Shown: in pieces, positions 1 through 6,920 of the stretch
Numbering within the stretch: position 1 is the stretch's first letter
Layout of the letters: each line of letters begins with the position of its first letter
Assembly: GCA_965368115.1 (NCBI GenBank)
Contig: CBDULQ010000104.1
Coordinates: forward strand, 1 to 12,268
Length of the DNA: 12,268 nucleotides
Origin: CBDULQ01 sp965368115
GTDB lineage: Bacteria > Pseudomonadota > Gammaproteobacteria > SZUA-229
Reading direction: 5' to 3'
Made by a program: the position numbers and the translations under genes
The notes under the pieces: model-generated
What the model saw: the letters and a program-made list of their open reading frames with translations, nothing else
What the model was told of the DNA's origin: nothing
Database searches by the model: none

Positions 1-77
1 CTTCTGTCGGGGATCTCTACAATCACGCTAACAGCTCATTAACGAGATTCCCGCCAGAAGCACGCGGGAATGACGGA
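1..77. repeat. Dispersed hairpin repeat, copy A (left part outside the window)
   Basis: This stretch matches positions 10522-10599 at roughly 80% identity by eye, in the same orientation. Both copies share the blocks ATCTC, ACAATCACG and TTCCCGCCAGAAGCA. It contains a hairpin with 7-base arms, TTCCCGC at 48-54 and GCGGGAA at 64-70. The TCGGGGATC near its start would be the right arm of a second hairpin whose left arm lies before position 1; the complete version is at 10512-10537. No coding potential is seen here. It resembles intergenic REP/BIME-type or MITE-like repeats. Its family name is not known to me. Confidence 0.75.
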
Positions 78-125
78 TGTTGGTTGGGGCGTGAAGTGGA
101 TCAAGAATGCCGCTATTTCAGTTGA

Positions 126-144
126 AAAGGGCTCTGACCCCTTT
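126..144 (-). terminator. REP-like hairpin, possible terminator of the small secreted protein gene
   Basis: AAAGGG at 126-131 and CCCTTT at 139-144 form a perfect 6-base stem around the loop CTCTGAC. It lies 25 bases past the stop of the 169-510 gene. On the minus strand it reads AAAGGGGTCAGAGCCCTTTT, so the stem is followed by a short T run. That would suit a weak intrinsic terminator. The same core (GGGGTCAGAGCCCTTTT) recurs as an intergenic repeat in many proteobacterial genomes, from memory, so it may simply be a REP-type element. Confidence 0.4.
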
Positions 145-168
145 AAAGAGATGTGGTGATCGCAATAG

Positions 169-510
169 TTATTTTTTGAGTCTGAGGTGAGTTAGCAATG
201 GAACATTGCCCTGATATGGAGAACATTGCGCATCGTCGACCCAGCCACTTACCTTGGCGCCGCTTGCGAAAGCAGTTAGTATCATGGACATATATTGTTT
301 GCCTTCGTCAGTTGATTTATCAAAACCAATATAGTTTCCTGCTACAGCACACTGGGGTCTGGGTTCTATCAGGCAGCTTATTTCAACGTGTCCGTTGTTT
401 GGGCCAGCAGCAATGATTTCGATGATCTGGCAGTTATCGAAATCTGCTGAATACGATGGGGATGAAGCAAGCAGGCAGGAAATTGCGGTGGCTTGGATGT
501 GTTTTTTCAT
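169..510 (-). CDS. Small secreted four-cysteine protein, function unknown
   Basis: This 113-residue protein has a clear Sec signal peptide: basic Met-Lys-Lys-His at the start, a short hydrophobic stretch at about 7-17, and a probable cleavage after Ala22 (SYSA/D). The mature part is about 91 residues with four cysteines (27, 46, 54, 96), which could form two disulfides in the periplasm or outside the cell. The segment around 73-97 (a short helix, then GAKVSGWVDDAQC) recalls small exported proteins in which a 'SGxxV' strand precedes a Cys. I cannot name the family and propose no function. The start is supported by AAGGGG seven bases upstream of the ATG. It lies 166 bases after atpG on the same strand with no obvious terminator between, so read-through from the ATPase operon is possible. 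Base composition looks more AT-rich than the operon. Confidence 0.7.
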   Translation of the reverse strand: MKKHIQATAISCLLASSPSYSADFDNCQIIEIIAAGPNNGHVEISCLIEPRPQCAVAGNYIGFDKSTDEGKQYMSMILTAFASGAKVSGWVDDAQCSPYQGNVPLLTHLRLKK

Positions 511-676
511 TTAATACCCCTTGTGTTTTTGCATCCGATGATATATCAGGCGACAGTGGATTTTAGTCTTCCTGCATACAATGGATGATACACTTAATTG
601 ATTGGTATGTGGAGTATGGCGTTCAAGGTGCAGTTATAGAATGTGGTTATTAAAGTGCAGTTTTGAATTCTGTTTA

Positions 677-1519
677 CTAATGCTCATCCAGACCACCCGC
701 ATTTAAAAGAATTACCTCAATCTCCTCAACAATCTCTTCCTGCCTTAACTGGTTGCTCTTCCGCGCCAGTCCATCCGCTTCCTCGTCCAGATGCTTCACT
801 GCGCCTTCCAGGTGAGATACGCGCTTGGTGTTTTCGGCCATTAACGAGGTGTACATCATGTCGTGCAGCGCGGCGAACAGGTAATGCTGGGCCAGTTCGG
901 AGAGCAGTTGCTGTTCCGGTAGATTGATCAGCGGCGGGTGGGTGTGTTTGGGTTCGAAGTCTTCGAGGGATTGAAATGGCGGGATGAGCCGGCGGTCGAT
1001 GATGTGCTGCTCACCGTTGTGGAACAGGCAGGTGACTTTTAGGCTTTCGGTCTTCGTTTGTGCGTTCATCACCTGGCGGACGATTTCACTGATCAGGGTG
1101 CCGACTTCTTCCACCACACTGGCGCCGGTGATTTTTGCGATCAGGCGCGGCTCGTCTTCGAGCAATGTGTAGAGCTTGCGGCCGATGGCGATGATCTGGA
1201 TCGGTGGCTCGTTCGCTGATGTTTGCAGCCGCTCCAGTTCGCGCACCAGGGTCTGGTTGAAGTCGCCGCAGAATCCTCGCTCGGTGCCGATGAGTATATA
1301 GATGTGTGATTCGTTTTTCGTGGCGCTGGAAATTTCCGGGTAGAAACGCAGCAAGTCGGCGCTGGCGCGCTGGATAGTGTCCAGCACGTCCTGCTGTGCC
1401 TGCTGGAAACGACTGAGTTTTCGGGTTTCCATATAGGCGAGTGTTTTCATCGAGTTCATGATGTCGCGGATTTCACCCAGCTTCCTGCGATGGATTTCTA
1501 CATCATGACGATGGGTCAT
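677..1519 (-). CDS. atpG: Alternate F1Fo (N-type) ATPase gamma subunit
   Basis: Gamma is the central rotating shaft of F1, coupling the c-ring to the alpha/beta hexamer. The 280 residues match the family length (287 in E. coli). The N-terminal coiled-coil helix (about residues 8-45) carries the typical region IRDIMNSMKTLAYMETRKL. The Rossmann-like middle contains YILIGTERGFCGDFN (about 74-88), and the C-terminal helix ends RQEEIVEEIEVILLNAG. The middle region is divergent from housekeeping gamma subunits, as expected for the alternate family. The ATG overlaps the atpA stop as ATGA, with GAAGG upstream, so translation is probably coupled. It is the last gene of the operon. I see no strong terminator in the 166 bases after it; a GTGCAGTT direct repeat (628-635 and 655-662) is the only pattern noticed there. 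Confidence 0.95.
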   Translation of the reverse strand: MTHRHDVEIHRRKLGEIRDIMNSMKTLAYMETRKLSRFQQAQQDVLDTIQRASADLLRFYPEISSATKNESHIYILIGTERGFCGDFNQTLVRELERLQTSANEPPIQIIAIGRKLYTLLEDEPRLIAKITGASVVEEVGTLISEIVRQVMNAQTKTESLKVTCLFHNGEQHIIDRRLIPPFQSLEDFEPKHTHPPLINLPEQQLLSELAQHYLFAALHDMMYTSLMAENTKRVSHLEGAVKHLDEEADGLARKSNQLRQEEIVEEIEVILLNAGGLDEH

Positions 1520-3006
1520 GATTGCTTGCCTTCATCGATAGCTTTGCCGGGGTGTTGCAACCAGTGTTTAACCGCCTGTTTCCAGTCCTCACTGGGGCTG
1601 TCCAGGTCGAGGGTGCTCTGTCGCGCGGCGTTGAGCAGTTCTTTCAATGCGCTGCCGATTTTATCCATGTCGATGTGTTCGAACAGACCGGCATTGAAGG
1701 CGGTTAGCCAGGCCAGCTGTTCCCGTGCCGCGAGCGGTGACAGGCGATCCTGTTTGAGGATTTCCCGTAACACCCTTCCGCGGTGAATGGCCTTTTCCAT
1801 AGACGCTTCCAGCTTGGCGCCGAAGCGGGTGAAGACTTCCAGTTCCAGGTATTGCAGGTAATCCAGTTTCATGCGGCCGGCTTCTTCCTTGACGCGCGGA
1901 TGTTGCGCCTGACCACCGATGCGCGATACGGATCTTGCGATATCGATGGCGGGTCTGAAACCGGCGGAGAACAGGCCACGATCGAGATATACCTGGCCGT
2001 CGGTAATGGAAATCAGGTTGGTCGGAATATACGAGGCGATTTCGCCCAGCTTGGTTTCCACGATCGGCAATGCGGTGAGACTGCCGCCGCCGTGACTGGC
2101 GCTCAAACAGGTCGCCCGTTCCAGCAAACGCGCATGCACGGAAAAAATATCACCGGGAAACGCTTCGCGGCCCGGTGGTCGTCTTAATAATAAGGAGAGT
2201 TCGCGATAGGTCTGTGCATGGGTGGAGAGATCGTCATACACCACCAGTACATCGCGACCCTGTTGCATCCAGAACTCGCCTACCGCGCATCCCGCGAAGG
2301 GGGCCAGATGTTGCATGCCGGGCAGGCTGCTGGCTTCGGCCACCACCAGGGTGGTGTAATCCAGCGCGCCGTACTCGCGTAAGATTTCGATGGTGTTGAC
2401 CACGGTGGAGCGTTTCTGGCCGATCAGCACATACACGCAGTAGACGTTTTTATCTTTCTGGTTGATCACTGTGTCCAGTGCGATGGAGCTGCGGCCCAGC
2501 CCTTCGTCACCGACGATCAGCTGGCGCTGGCCCTTGCCGATGGGAATCAACGTGTCGATGATCTTGATGCCGGTATATAAAGGTGTACGCACAAAATCAC
2601 GCGCGATGATCGGCGGCGAGTTGGCTTCCATATCCTGCCAGCGGGTGTGTTGTGGTGGCGGCTTGTCGTCGAGTGCGGTGCCCAGGGGATCGATGACGCG
2701 GCCGAGCAGGCCGTCACCTACCGGTATGCTGAGCGTCCGGCCGCTGCGTAATACCGGTGTGCCCGCGGTCAGGTTGGGTGTTTCATGCAACAGTACCGCG
2801 CCGATCATGTCTTCGGTGAGATCGAACACCATGGCGCGACTGCCATCGGCGAAATGCAGAATGTCGTCCATGGCTGCGGAAGGCAGGCCGGTGATCCAGG
2901 CGATGCCGTCGCCCACCGATACCACGCTGCCGCGTTCGGCCATACGTAGTTCGGGTTTGTAAGTATCGAGCCAGTCCTGCTGGCGTTTTAATAAACTGTC
3001 CGTCAT
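1516..3006 (-). CDS. atpA: Alternate F1Fo (N-type) ATPase alpha subunit with altered P-loop
   Basis: Alpha is the non-catalytic nucleotide-binding subunit of the F1 hexamer and supplies the arginine finger to beta. The 496 residues include the N-terminal beta-barrel (GSVVSVGDGIAWITGL, 26-41), the nucleotide domain, and a C-terminal helical domain. Conserved blocks are VVYDDLSTHAQTYRELSLLL (255-274), RRPPGREAFPGD (275-286), GGGSLTALPIVET (307-319) and SVSRIGG (359-365), with the arginine finger at R362. The P-loop at 166-173 reads GDEGLGRS where the family normally has GDRQTGKT. The invariant Lys is therefore Arg172, and the Arg, Gln and Thr before it are also changed. The gene is otherwise intact and does not look decayed, so this suggests altered or lost nucleotide binding at the regulatory site. 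It starts 14 bases after atpF with a weak ribosome site (GAGTGA), and its stop overlaps the atpG start. Confidence 0.95.
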   Translation of the reverse strand: MTDSLLKRQQDWLDTYKPELRMAERGSVVSVGDGIAWITGLPSAAMDDILHFADGSRAMVFDLTEDMIGAVLLHETPNLTAGTPVLRSGRTLSIPVGDGLLGRVIDPLGTALDDKPPPQHTRWQDMEANSPPIIARDFVRTPLYTGIKIIDTLIPIGKGQRQLIVGDEGLGRSSIALDTVINQKDKNVYCVYVLIGQKRSTVVNTIEILREYGALDYTTLVVAEASSLPGMQHLAPFAGCAVGEFWMQQGRDVLVVYDDLSTHAQTYRELSLLLRRPPGREAFPGDIFSVHARLLERATCLSASHGGGSLTALPIVETKLGEIASYIPTNLISITDGQVYLDRGLFSAGFRPAIDIARSVSRIGGQAQHPRVKEEAGRMKLDYLQYLELEVFTRFGAKLEASMEKAIHRGRVLREILKQDRLSPLAAREQLAWLTAFNAGLFEHIDMDKIGSALKELLNAARQSTLDLDSPSEDWKQAVKHWLQHPGKAIDEGKQS

Positions 3007-3020
3007 GATTCACTCACGCT

Positions 3021-3782
3021 TCATTCGCTGCGTGCCAGTTCGGCAAATCCGCCGAGTTCATCTTCGAGATTGCTGCCCAGTGTCCAGGCACCGATGGCAA
3101 TACGTACACCGGCGATGAGCTTGTCATCCTGTTCGAAGGTTACGCCAGCGTCCTGGTCGAGCAGCATCTGCAACGCAGAGCCGAGTTGCTGTTTCTGTTC
3201 ATCACTGGGGACAAATGCGGTTTTAACCACCACCGCACCACCGTGGCCGTTACCGTGCGTGTTCTGGTAGCCGTTGCGAATCTGTTTCTGTTTGTCTTCA
3301 GGGAGTTGCCGCAGGGATTGCAGCACCATGTCCACCAGCCGTTGTTCCAGTTCCGGGCCGGCGGTCTGTTGCAGTAAACGGGTGGCAAATTGTGCAGCCT
3401 GCAGTAACGCAGTCTCTTCCGTTTTGCGTTGCAGGTCGGACTGGCGACGGGTTTCGGCAACACGGGCTTTTTCTTCTTCCAGCTCCAGCCGGGCATTCAG
3501 TTGTTCAAGTTTGTGACTGCGTTCCGCGTCCAGTTCTTCGGCGAGTTTGTCGCGCGCCTGCTGGCGTTCGGTTTCCCAGTCGGCGATACGACCGTCGTAC
3601 TGCACGCGCAGTGCCTGGGCCTCCTGATTCAACTGTTCCGCGTCGGCCATGGTTTTCTCCACCCGTTCGCGGCGTTGTACCAGCACATTGAGCACCGGCT
3701 TATACAGAAAGTGTTTCAGTATCCACACCAGTACCAGAAAGTTGATGATTTCGAGTACGAAAGTTGTCCAGCTCAGTTCCAC
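3021..3782 (-). CDS. atpF: Alternate F1Fo ATPase subunit b fused to a delta-like C-terminal domain
   Basis: This is the peripheral stalk (stator) subunit. At 253 residues it is far longer than ordinary b (about 156). An N-terminal membrane helix (about 6-26, FVLEIINFLVLVWIL) is followed by the typical YKPVLNVLVQRRERVEKTMADAE and a long charged coiled coil to about residue 160. After a Gly/His/Asn-rich linker (170-182), residues 185-250 resemble the C-terminal half of delta/OSCP: a strand plus helix, then LIAGVRIAIGAWTLGSNLEDEL, similar to delta's 'GGVRIRIGDxVxDGSV' block. No delta gene is in the operon, so this domain probably does delta's job of gripping the top of F1. This fusion is known for N-ATPases. 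The start codon is GTG, with GGGAG nine bases upstream. A 56-base gap separates it from atpE, the largest within the operon. Confidence 0.93.
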   Translation of the reverse strand: MELSWTTFVLEIINFLVLVWILKHFLYKPVLNVLVQRRERVEKTMADAEQLNQEAQALRVQYDGRIADWETERQQARDKLAEELDAERSHKLEQLNARLELEEEKARVAETRRQSDLQRKTEETALLQAAQFATRLLQQTAGPELEQRLVDMVLQSLRQLPEDKQKQIRNGYQNTHGNGHGGAVVVKTAFVPSDEQKQQLGSALQMLLDQDAGVTFEQDDKLIAGVRIAIGAWTLGSNLEDELGGFAELARSE

Positions 3783-3838
3783 AGGGCGATGCTCCCGGTT
3801 GAATGGTTATGCATGGTCAGTGTTCGATACATTGACGG

Positions 3839-4111
3839 CTAACTCGGCGTGACGAAAAATTCCAGCAGCGGATTGCGGAACAGTACGATGAGCACGATAA
3901 CCAGCGCATAAATGGCCAGTGATTCGATCATCGCCAGACCGATGAACAGCGTGCGCATGATGGACTTTTCCGCCTCCGGTTGTCGGGCCAGTGCATCCAT
4001 GGCGCGACTGATGGCCATGCCCATGGCGAGGGCCGGACCCAGTACGCCGATGGCGATGGCGATGACGGAGGCCACCGTCGAGGCCATGGAAAAGGTTGTG
4101 ATATCGGTCAT
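3839..4111 (-). CDS. atpE: Alternate F1Fo ATPase subunit c (ring proteolipid)
   Basis: This is the ion-carrying rotor subunit of Fo. The 90 residues form two membrane helices (about 10-37 and 53-80) joined by the polar loop ARQPEA (42-47), the F1-contact signature. The ion-binding carboxylate is Glu63 in IESLAIYALVI, with Ser64 and Tyr68 beside it. Aligned by the loop with the Ilyobacter tartaricus Na+ c subunit, the helix-1 ligand Gln32 corresponds to Met30, Val63 to Met61 and Thr67 to Leu65. Two Na+ ligands or network residues are thus missing while E, S and Y are kept. I infer H+ as the likely coupling ion, though N-ATPases were first proposed to pump Na+. Translation starts from a strong AGGAGGAG site lying partly within the atpB end. 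The strong site fits the need for many c copies per complex. Confidence 0.95.
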   Translation of the reverse strand: MTDITTFSMASTVASVIAIAIGVLGPALAMGMAISRAMDALARQPEAEKSIMRTLFIGLAMIESLAIYALVIVLIVLFRNPLLEFFVTPS

Positions 4112-4114
4112 GGA

Positions 4115-4801
4115 TTACTCCTCCTGTGACACCCTGATTTCATGAGATTGAATGCCGCCGCCGACATAAATCAACGCCAGCATGCCGAAGATATAAGCCT
4201 GCACCAGGGCTTCCACCACGTGCAGCATGAGTATGGGTACAGGCACCAGAAAACCGGCCACCATAAGTATGAGTAGTGCCGCCATTTCCAGGCTCATCAT
4301 GTTGCCGAACAGGCGCACTGCCAGCGCAATGGTGCGCGACACTTCGCTGACCAGGTGAAACGGCAACAGGATCGGACTCGGCGACAGGTAATGACGAAAA
4401 TAATTTTTGAAACCCTGGCTGCGGATGCCGTACCAGAGTGTCGACAGAAACACCAGAATAGCCAGGCCCGCAGTGGTGGAGAGGTCACGAGTCGGCGAAC
4501 TGATGCCGGGAATCAGGCTGACCAGGTTGGCGATGACAATGAAAATCCACAGCGTACCGATAAAAGGCAACAACTGTTTTTCATGACCCGGCGCCACTTC
4601 GCCGATGGCGGCTTCCATGGCGGAGATGATGCCTTCCACCGCACTTTGCAACGGACTCGGGTCCATGGACAGGCTGCGCGTTGCGATCCAGGAGAACAGG
4701 CCGATGCCGATCATGATCAGCCAGGTGATCACCACAGTATGGGTAATAACAATCTCGCCCAGGCCGAGCAATGTAAAACTGAAAACCGCTTCTGTTTCCA
4801 T
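4115..4801 (-). CDS. atpB: Alternate F1Fo ATPase subunit a
   Basis: Subunit a is the membrane stator that provides the ion half-channels. The 228 residues carry several hydrophobic segments (about 18-40, 76-97, 110-127, 145-180 and 184-214). The essential arginine is Arg163 in RTIALAVRLFGNMMS, equivalent to E. coli Arg210. The last helix contains VEALVQAYIFGMLALIYV, with Gln201 at the place of E. coli Gln252. The protein is shorter than E. coli a (271), typical of the alternate family. The start follows only 12 bases after the atpQ stop. The upstream sequence is A-rich (AAGCAAAAAAGATT) with no good Shine-Dalgarno, so re-initiation after atpQ is likely. In described N-ATPase operons an atpR gene occupies the place just before this gene; it is missing here. 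Confidence 0.95.
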   Translation of the reverse strand: METEAVFSFTLLGLGEIVITHTVVITWLIMIGIGLFSWIATRSLSMDPSPLQSAVEGIISAMEAAIGEVAPGHEKQLLPFIGTLWIFIVIANLVSLIPGISSPTRDLSTTAGLAILVFLSTLWYGIRSQGFKNYFRHYLSPSPILLPFHLVSEVSRTIALAVRLFGNMMSLEMAALLILMVAGFLVPVPILMLHVVEALVQAYIFGMLALIYVGGGIQSHEIRVSQEE

Positions 4802-4813
4802 AATCTTTTTTGC

Positions 4814-5086
4814 TTATTGTTCTCTGATAAACAGATACACGTTAATCATGCCCACCACCACGCCGACCAGAATGAATGTCAGCGTCCAGTGGATAGAATA
4901 ACCATCACTGTGGCTGTCCAGCCAGTCCCCGAGGTAAGCGCCGCCGACAATGGGCAGAATCAGCAGCAGCCCCAGGGTACCGATGAATACCGTCTGCCCG
5001 GTGAGCGTCGGTTTTTCGCGCTCGGCTTTTTTGATGCGCTTGACCTGACGCTCCACCTGTTGTCTTAACTCGTCCTTATCGGTCAT
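4814..5086 (-). CDS. atpQ: AtpQ: AtpI/AtpZ-family membrane protein of the N-ATPase operon
   Basis: This is a 90-residue protein with a highly charged N-terminal 27 residues (DKDELRQQVERQVKRIKKAE), then two membrane helices (about 32-54 and 66-88). The first helix and its end contain PIVGGAYLGDWLDSH, matching the Gly-rich 'GxxxGxWLD' pattern of the F1Fo 'gene 1' (AtpI/AtpZ) family. Members have been proposed to help c-ring assembly or Mg2+/Ca2+ uptake; the role here is inferred from family and place. I chose the ATG at 5086 over one ten codons upstream: it forms TGATG with the atpC stop and has AAGGAA at a good distance. Only two helices are present, so this does not look like AtpR, which is described as having three. 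Confidence 0.85.
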   Translation of the reverse strand: MTDKDELRQQVERQVKRIKKAEREKPTLTGQTVFIGTLGLLLILPIVGGAYLGDWLDSHSDGYSIHWTLTFILVGVVVGMINVYLFIREQ

Positions 5087-5490
5087 CACACATGTTCCTT
5101 GCGGCCCATTTCCCACAGACGTTTCAATATTTCATCTTCCATCTGGTGCAGGCTTTCTTTCATGCTGCGCAGTTTTTCTTCTTCCGCCAGCAATTCATCT
5201 TCCAGCGCCTGGCTGATGCGATTGAAGTCGTCGTCGATCAGGTAATGGCGTGTGCTCAGGGTGAGTGTGTTGTCGATGAAGTAAACCACGGCACCGGGTG
5301 CGGCGATATAGGTCCAGTGATCTTCGCCGGTCTTGAAACGTGCCAGGCCGATCACCAGCGTGGTGATGAAACGGGTGTGGCCGGCCATGATGCCGAAGCT
5401 ACCGGTGGTATCTTCACCCACGAAGGAGCTGACATCGTCGAATTGTTGCGACTGGGTGGCATCCTGTACCACAAGGGTAAAGGTACTCAT
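5086..5490 (-). CDS. atpC: Alternate F1Fo ATPase epsilon subunit
   Basis: Epsilon binds gamma and the c-ring and can act as a brake on hydrolysis. With the chosen start the protein has 134 residues, close to the usual 135-140. The N-terminal beta-sandwich runs from residue 1 to about 85 and contains the family turn FGIMAGHTRFITTL, equivalent to 'GIYPGHAPLLTAI'. The remainder is a charged two-helix C-terminal region (about 88-134) rich in Glu, Lys and Leu. The ATG at 5490 overlaps the atpD stop as ATGA and has GAGGAA just upstream. A longer reading from 5526 adds a twelve-residue stretch unlike epsilon and was not used. Second gene of the operon; its stop overlaps the atpQ start. Confidence 0.92.
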   Translation of the reverse strand: MSTFTLVVQDATQSQQFDDVSSFVGEDTTGSFGIMAGHTRFITTLVIGLARFKTGEDHWTYIAAPGAVVYFIDNTLTLSTRHYLIDDDFNRISQALEDELLAEEEKLRSMKESLHQMEDEILKRLWEMGRKEHV

Positions 5491-6890
5491 GAGCGTTCCT
5501 CGCTCATGGTGCCGCGCATGTAACATTTATCTTCCGGCACATCGTCGAACTGGCCGCTGAGAAAGCCGTCGCAATCGTTCAATGTCTGATCCAGAGTGAC
5601 TGACGCGCCGGGTATGCCGGTATGCCCGGCGGTGCCCCAGAACGGCTGGGTCAAATAGCGTTGCAGTTTGCGTGCACGCATGACGATCAGCTTGTCCTGC
5701 GCAGAGAGTTCTTCTACGCCGAGCATGGCGATGATGTCTTCCAGTTCGCGATAGCGGGCCAGGTGTTCACGCACGCCTTCGGCCACGTTGTAATGTTTGT
5801 CGCCGAGGGTGTGTTTGTCCATCAATCGACTGCTCGACTGCAATGGATCGACGGCGGGATAGATGCCCTTGGCGGCCTGGTTGCGGGACAGGATGACGGT
5901 GGTATCGAGGTGACTGAGAATGGCGCTGACGGCCGGGTCGGTCATGTCGTCGGCGGGGACGTACACCGCCTGCACCGAAGTGATGGCCCCGTGTTCGGTG
6001 GACAGGATGCGATCCTGCATTTCCGCCACCTCGGTGGTGAGGGTCGGTTGATAACCCACGGTGGCCGGCATGCGGCCTAACAGGCTGGAGACTTCGCTGC
6101 CCGCCTGCACGAAGCGGAAGATATTGTCCATCACGAACAGCACTTCCTTCTGCATGGCGTCGCGCAGGTATTCCGCGTAGGTGAGGGCGGATAAACCGAT
6201 GCGAAAACGCACGCCGGGGGATTCATCCATCTGGCCGAACATCATCAGGGTTTGCGGCAGTACACCGGCGGCGCGGATTTCATGCCATAGCTCGTGACCT
6301 TCGCGGATACGTTCGCCGACACCGGCGAAGACCGACACCCCTTTATGCAAGGTGGCTACCGCGTGCATGAATTCCATGATCAATACGGTTTTGCCGACAC
6401 CGGCGCCACCGAACAGGCCGGTTTTGCCGCCCTTGATGAAAGGGCAGAGCAGGTCGATGACCTTGATGCCGGTCTGCAGTATTTCCCCTGCGCCCACCGC
6501 CTCGCGCAGTGGTAACAGCGGCGCATGCACATTGCGGTATTCCTCATCGGAGAGCGGTGGTTCGCCATCCAGCGGTTCACCGAAGATATTCAGCAGGCGG
6601 CCCAGACAGGCCGGGGATACCGGCACATGCAGCGGTGCGCCGGTGTCGTAAACGGTCATGCCGCGATGTAGCCCGGAGCTGCGATGCAGGGTGATGGCGC
6701 GCACCCGGTGTTCGTCCAGGTGCTGGTGCACTTCGAACAGGTACTCCTCGTGATCGAAACGGGCAGTCAGCGCCTGGCGCAACGGCGGCAGCCGATCGCA
6801 TTCGATGACCACAACCGGGCCGTGTACCTCGGCGATGCTGCCGATGGCGTTGGCGGATTCCACGGGGCTGGCGAGTACGGTTTCGGGCAT
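5487..6890 (-). CDS. atpD: Alternate F1Fo (N-type) ATPase beta subunit (catalytic)
   Basis: Beta carries the catalytic ATP sites. The 467 residues match the family. The N-terminal barrel holds GSIAEVHGPVVVIEC (17-31). The catalytic P-loop GGAGVGKT (161-168) has its Lys167, followed by GERIREGHELW (192-202) with general base Glu193. Walker B is LFVMDN (251-256), then QAGSEVSSLLGRMPATVGYQ (262-281), VYVPADDMTDPA (309-320) and GIYPAVDPL (342-350). EELSAQDK (393-400) replaces the DELSEED loop. All catalytic residues I can check are present, in contrast to alpha. It is the first gene of the operon, an order (D, C first) diagnostic of the alternate ATPase rather than the housekeeping I-B-E-F-H-A-G-D-C order. 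The ribosome site before the ATG is weak. Confidence 0.97.
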   Translation of the reverse strand: MPETVLASPVESANAIGSIAEVHGPVVVIECDRLPPLRQALTARFDHEEYLFEVHQHLDEHRVRAITLHRSSGLHRGMTVYDTGAPLHVPVSPACLGRLLNIFGEPLDGEPPLSDEEYRNVHAPLLPLREAVGAGEILQTGIKVIDLLCPFIKGGKTGLFGGAGVGKTVLIMEFMHAVATLHKGVSVFAGVGERIREGHELWHEIRAAGVLPQTLMMFGQMDESPGVRFRIGLSALTYAEYLRDAMQKEVLFVMDNIFRFVQAGSEVSSLLGRMPATVGYQPTLTTEVAEMQDRILSTEHGAITSVQAVYVPADDMTDPAVSAILSHLDTTVILSRNQAAKGIYPAVDPLQSSSRLMDKHTLGDKHYNVAEGVREHLARYRELEDIIAMLGVEELSAQDKLIVMRARKLQRYLTQPFWGTAGHTGIPGASVTLDQTLNDCDGFLSGQFDDVPEDKCYMRGTMSEERS

Positions 6891-6920
6891 AGCTCAAGAG
6901 TACCGTATGTGTGTAGTTAT

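Noticed and set aside
198..416. Plus-strand 72-codon frame opposite the small secreted protein
   Set aside because: The minus-strand gene has a signal peptide and a good ribosome site; the plus frame has neither and looks like its shadow.
539..548. TGATATATCA 10-bp palindrome upstream of the secreted protein gene
   Set aside because: It is short and AT-rich, with no second copy nearby, so chance occurrence is too likely to call it an operator.
1783..2962. Several plus-strand open frames inside atpA
   Set aside because: They run antisense to conserved alpha-subunit motifs and have no domain-like sequence or ribosome sites of note.
4355..5068. Plus-strand open frame of 237 codons across atpB and atpQ
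   Set aside because: It lies antisense to two clearly recognised ATPase genes, and its composition (Gln/Asp/His-rich, low complexity) is that of a shadow frame.
5087..5116. Upstream start of atpQ at 5116
   Set aside because: It would overlap the atpC end by 31 bases without benefit, while the ATG at 5086 overlaps the stop as TGATG with AAGGAA ahead of it.
5491..5526. Upstream start of the epsilon gene at 5526
   Set aside because: The added twelve residues do not resemble epsilon. The ATG at 5490 has GAGGAA and an ATGA overlap with the atpD stop.
677..6890. Missing delta subunit gene as a sign of a broken operon
   Set aside because: Alternate ATPases normally lack a separate delta; AtpF carries the delta-like domain. 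All subunit genes are full length, so the operon is not decayed.
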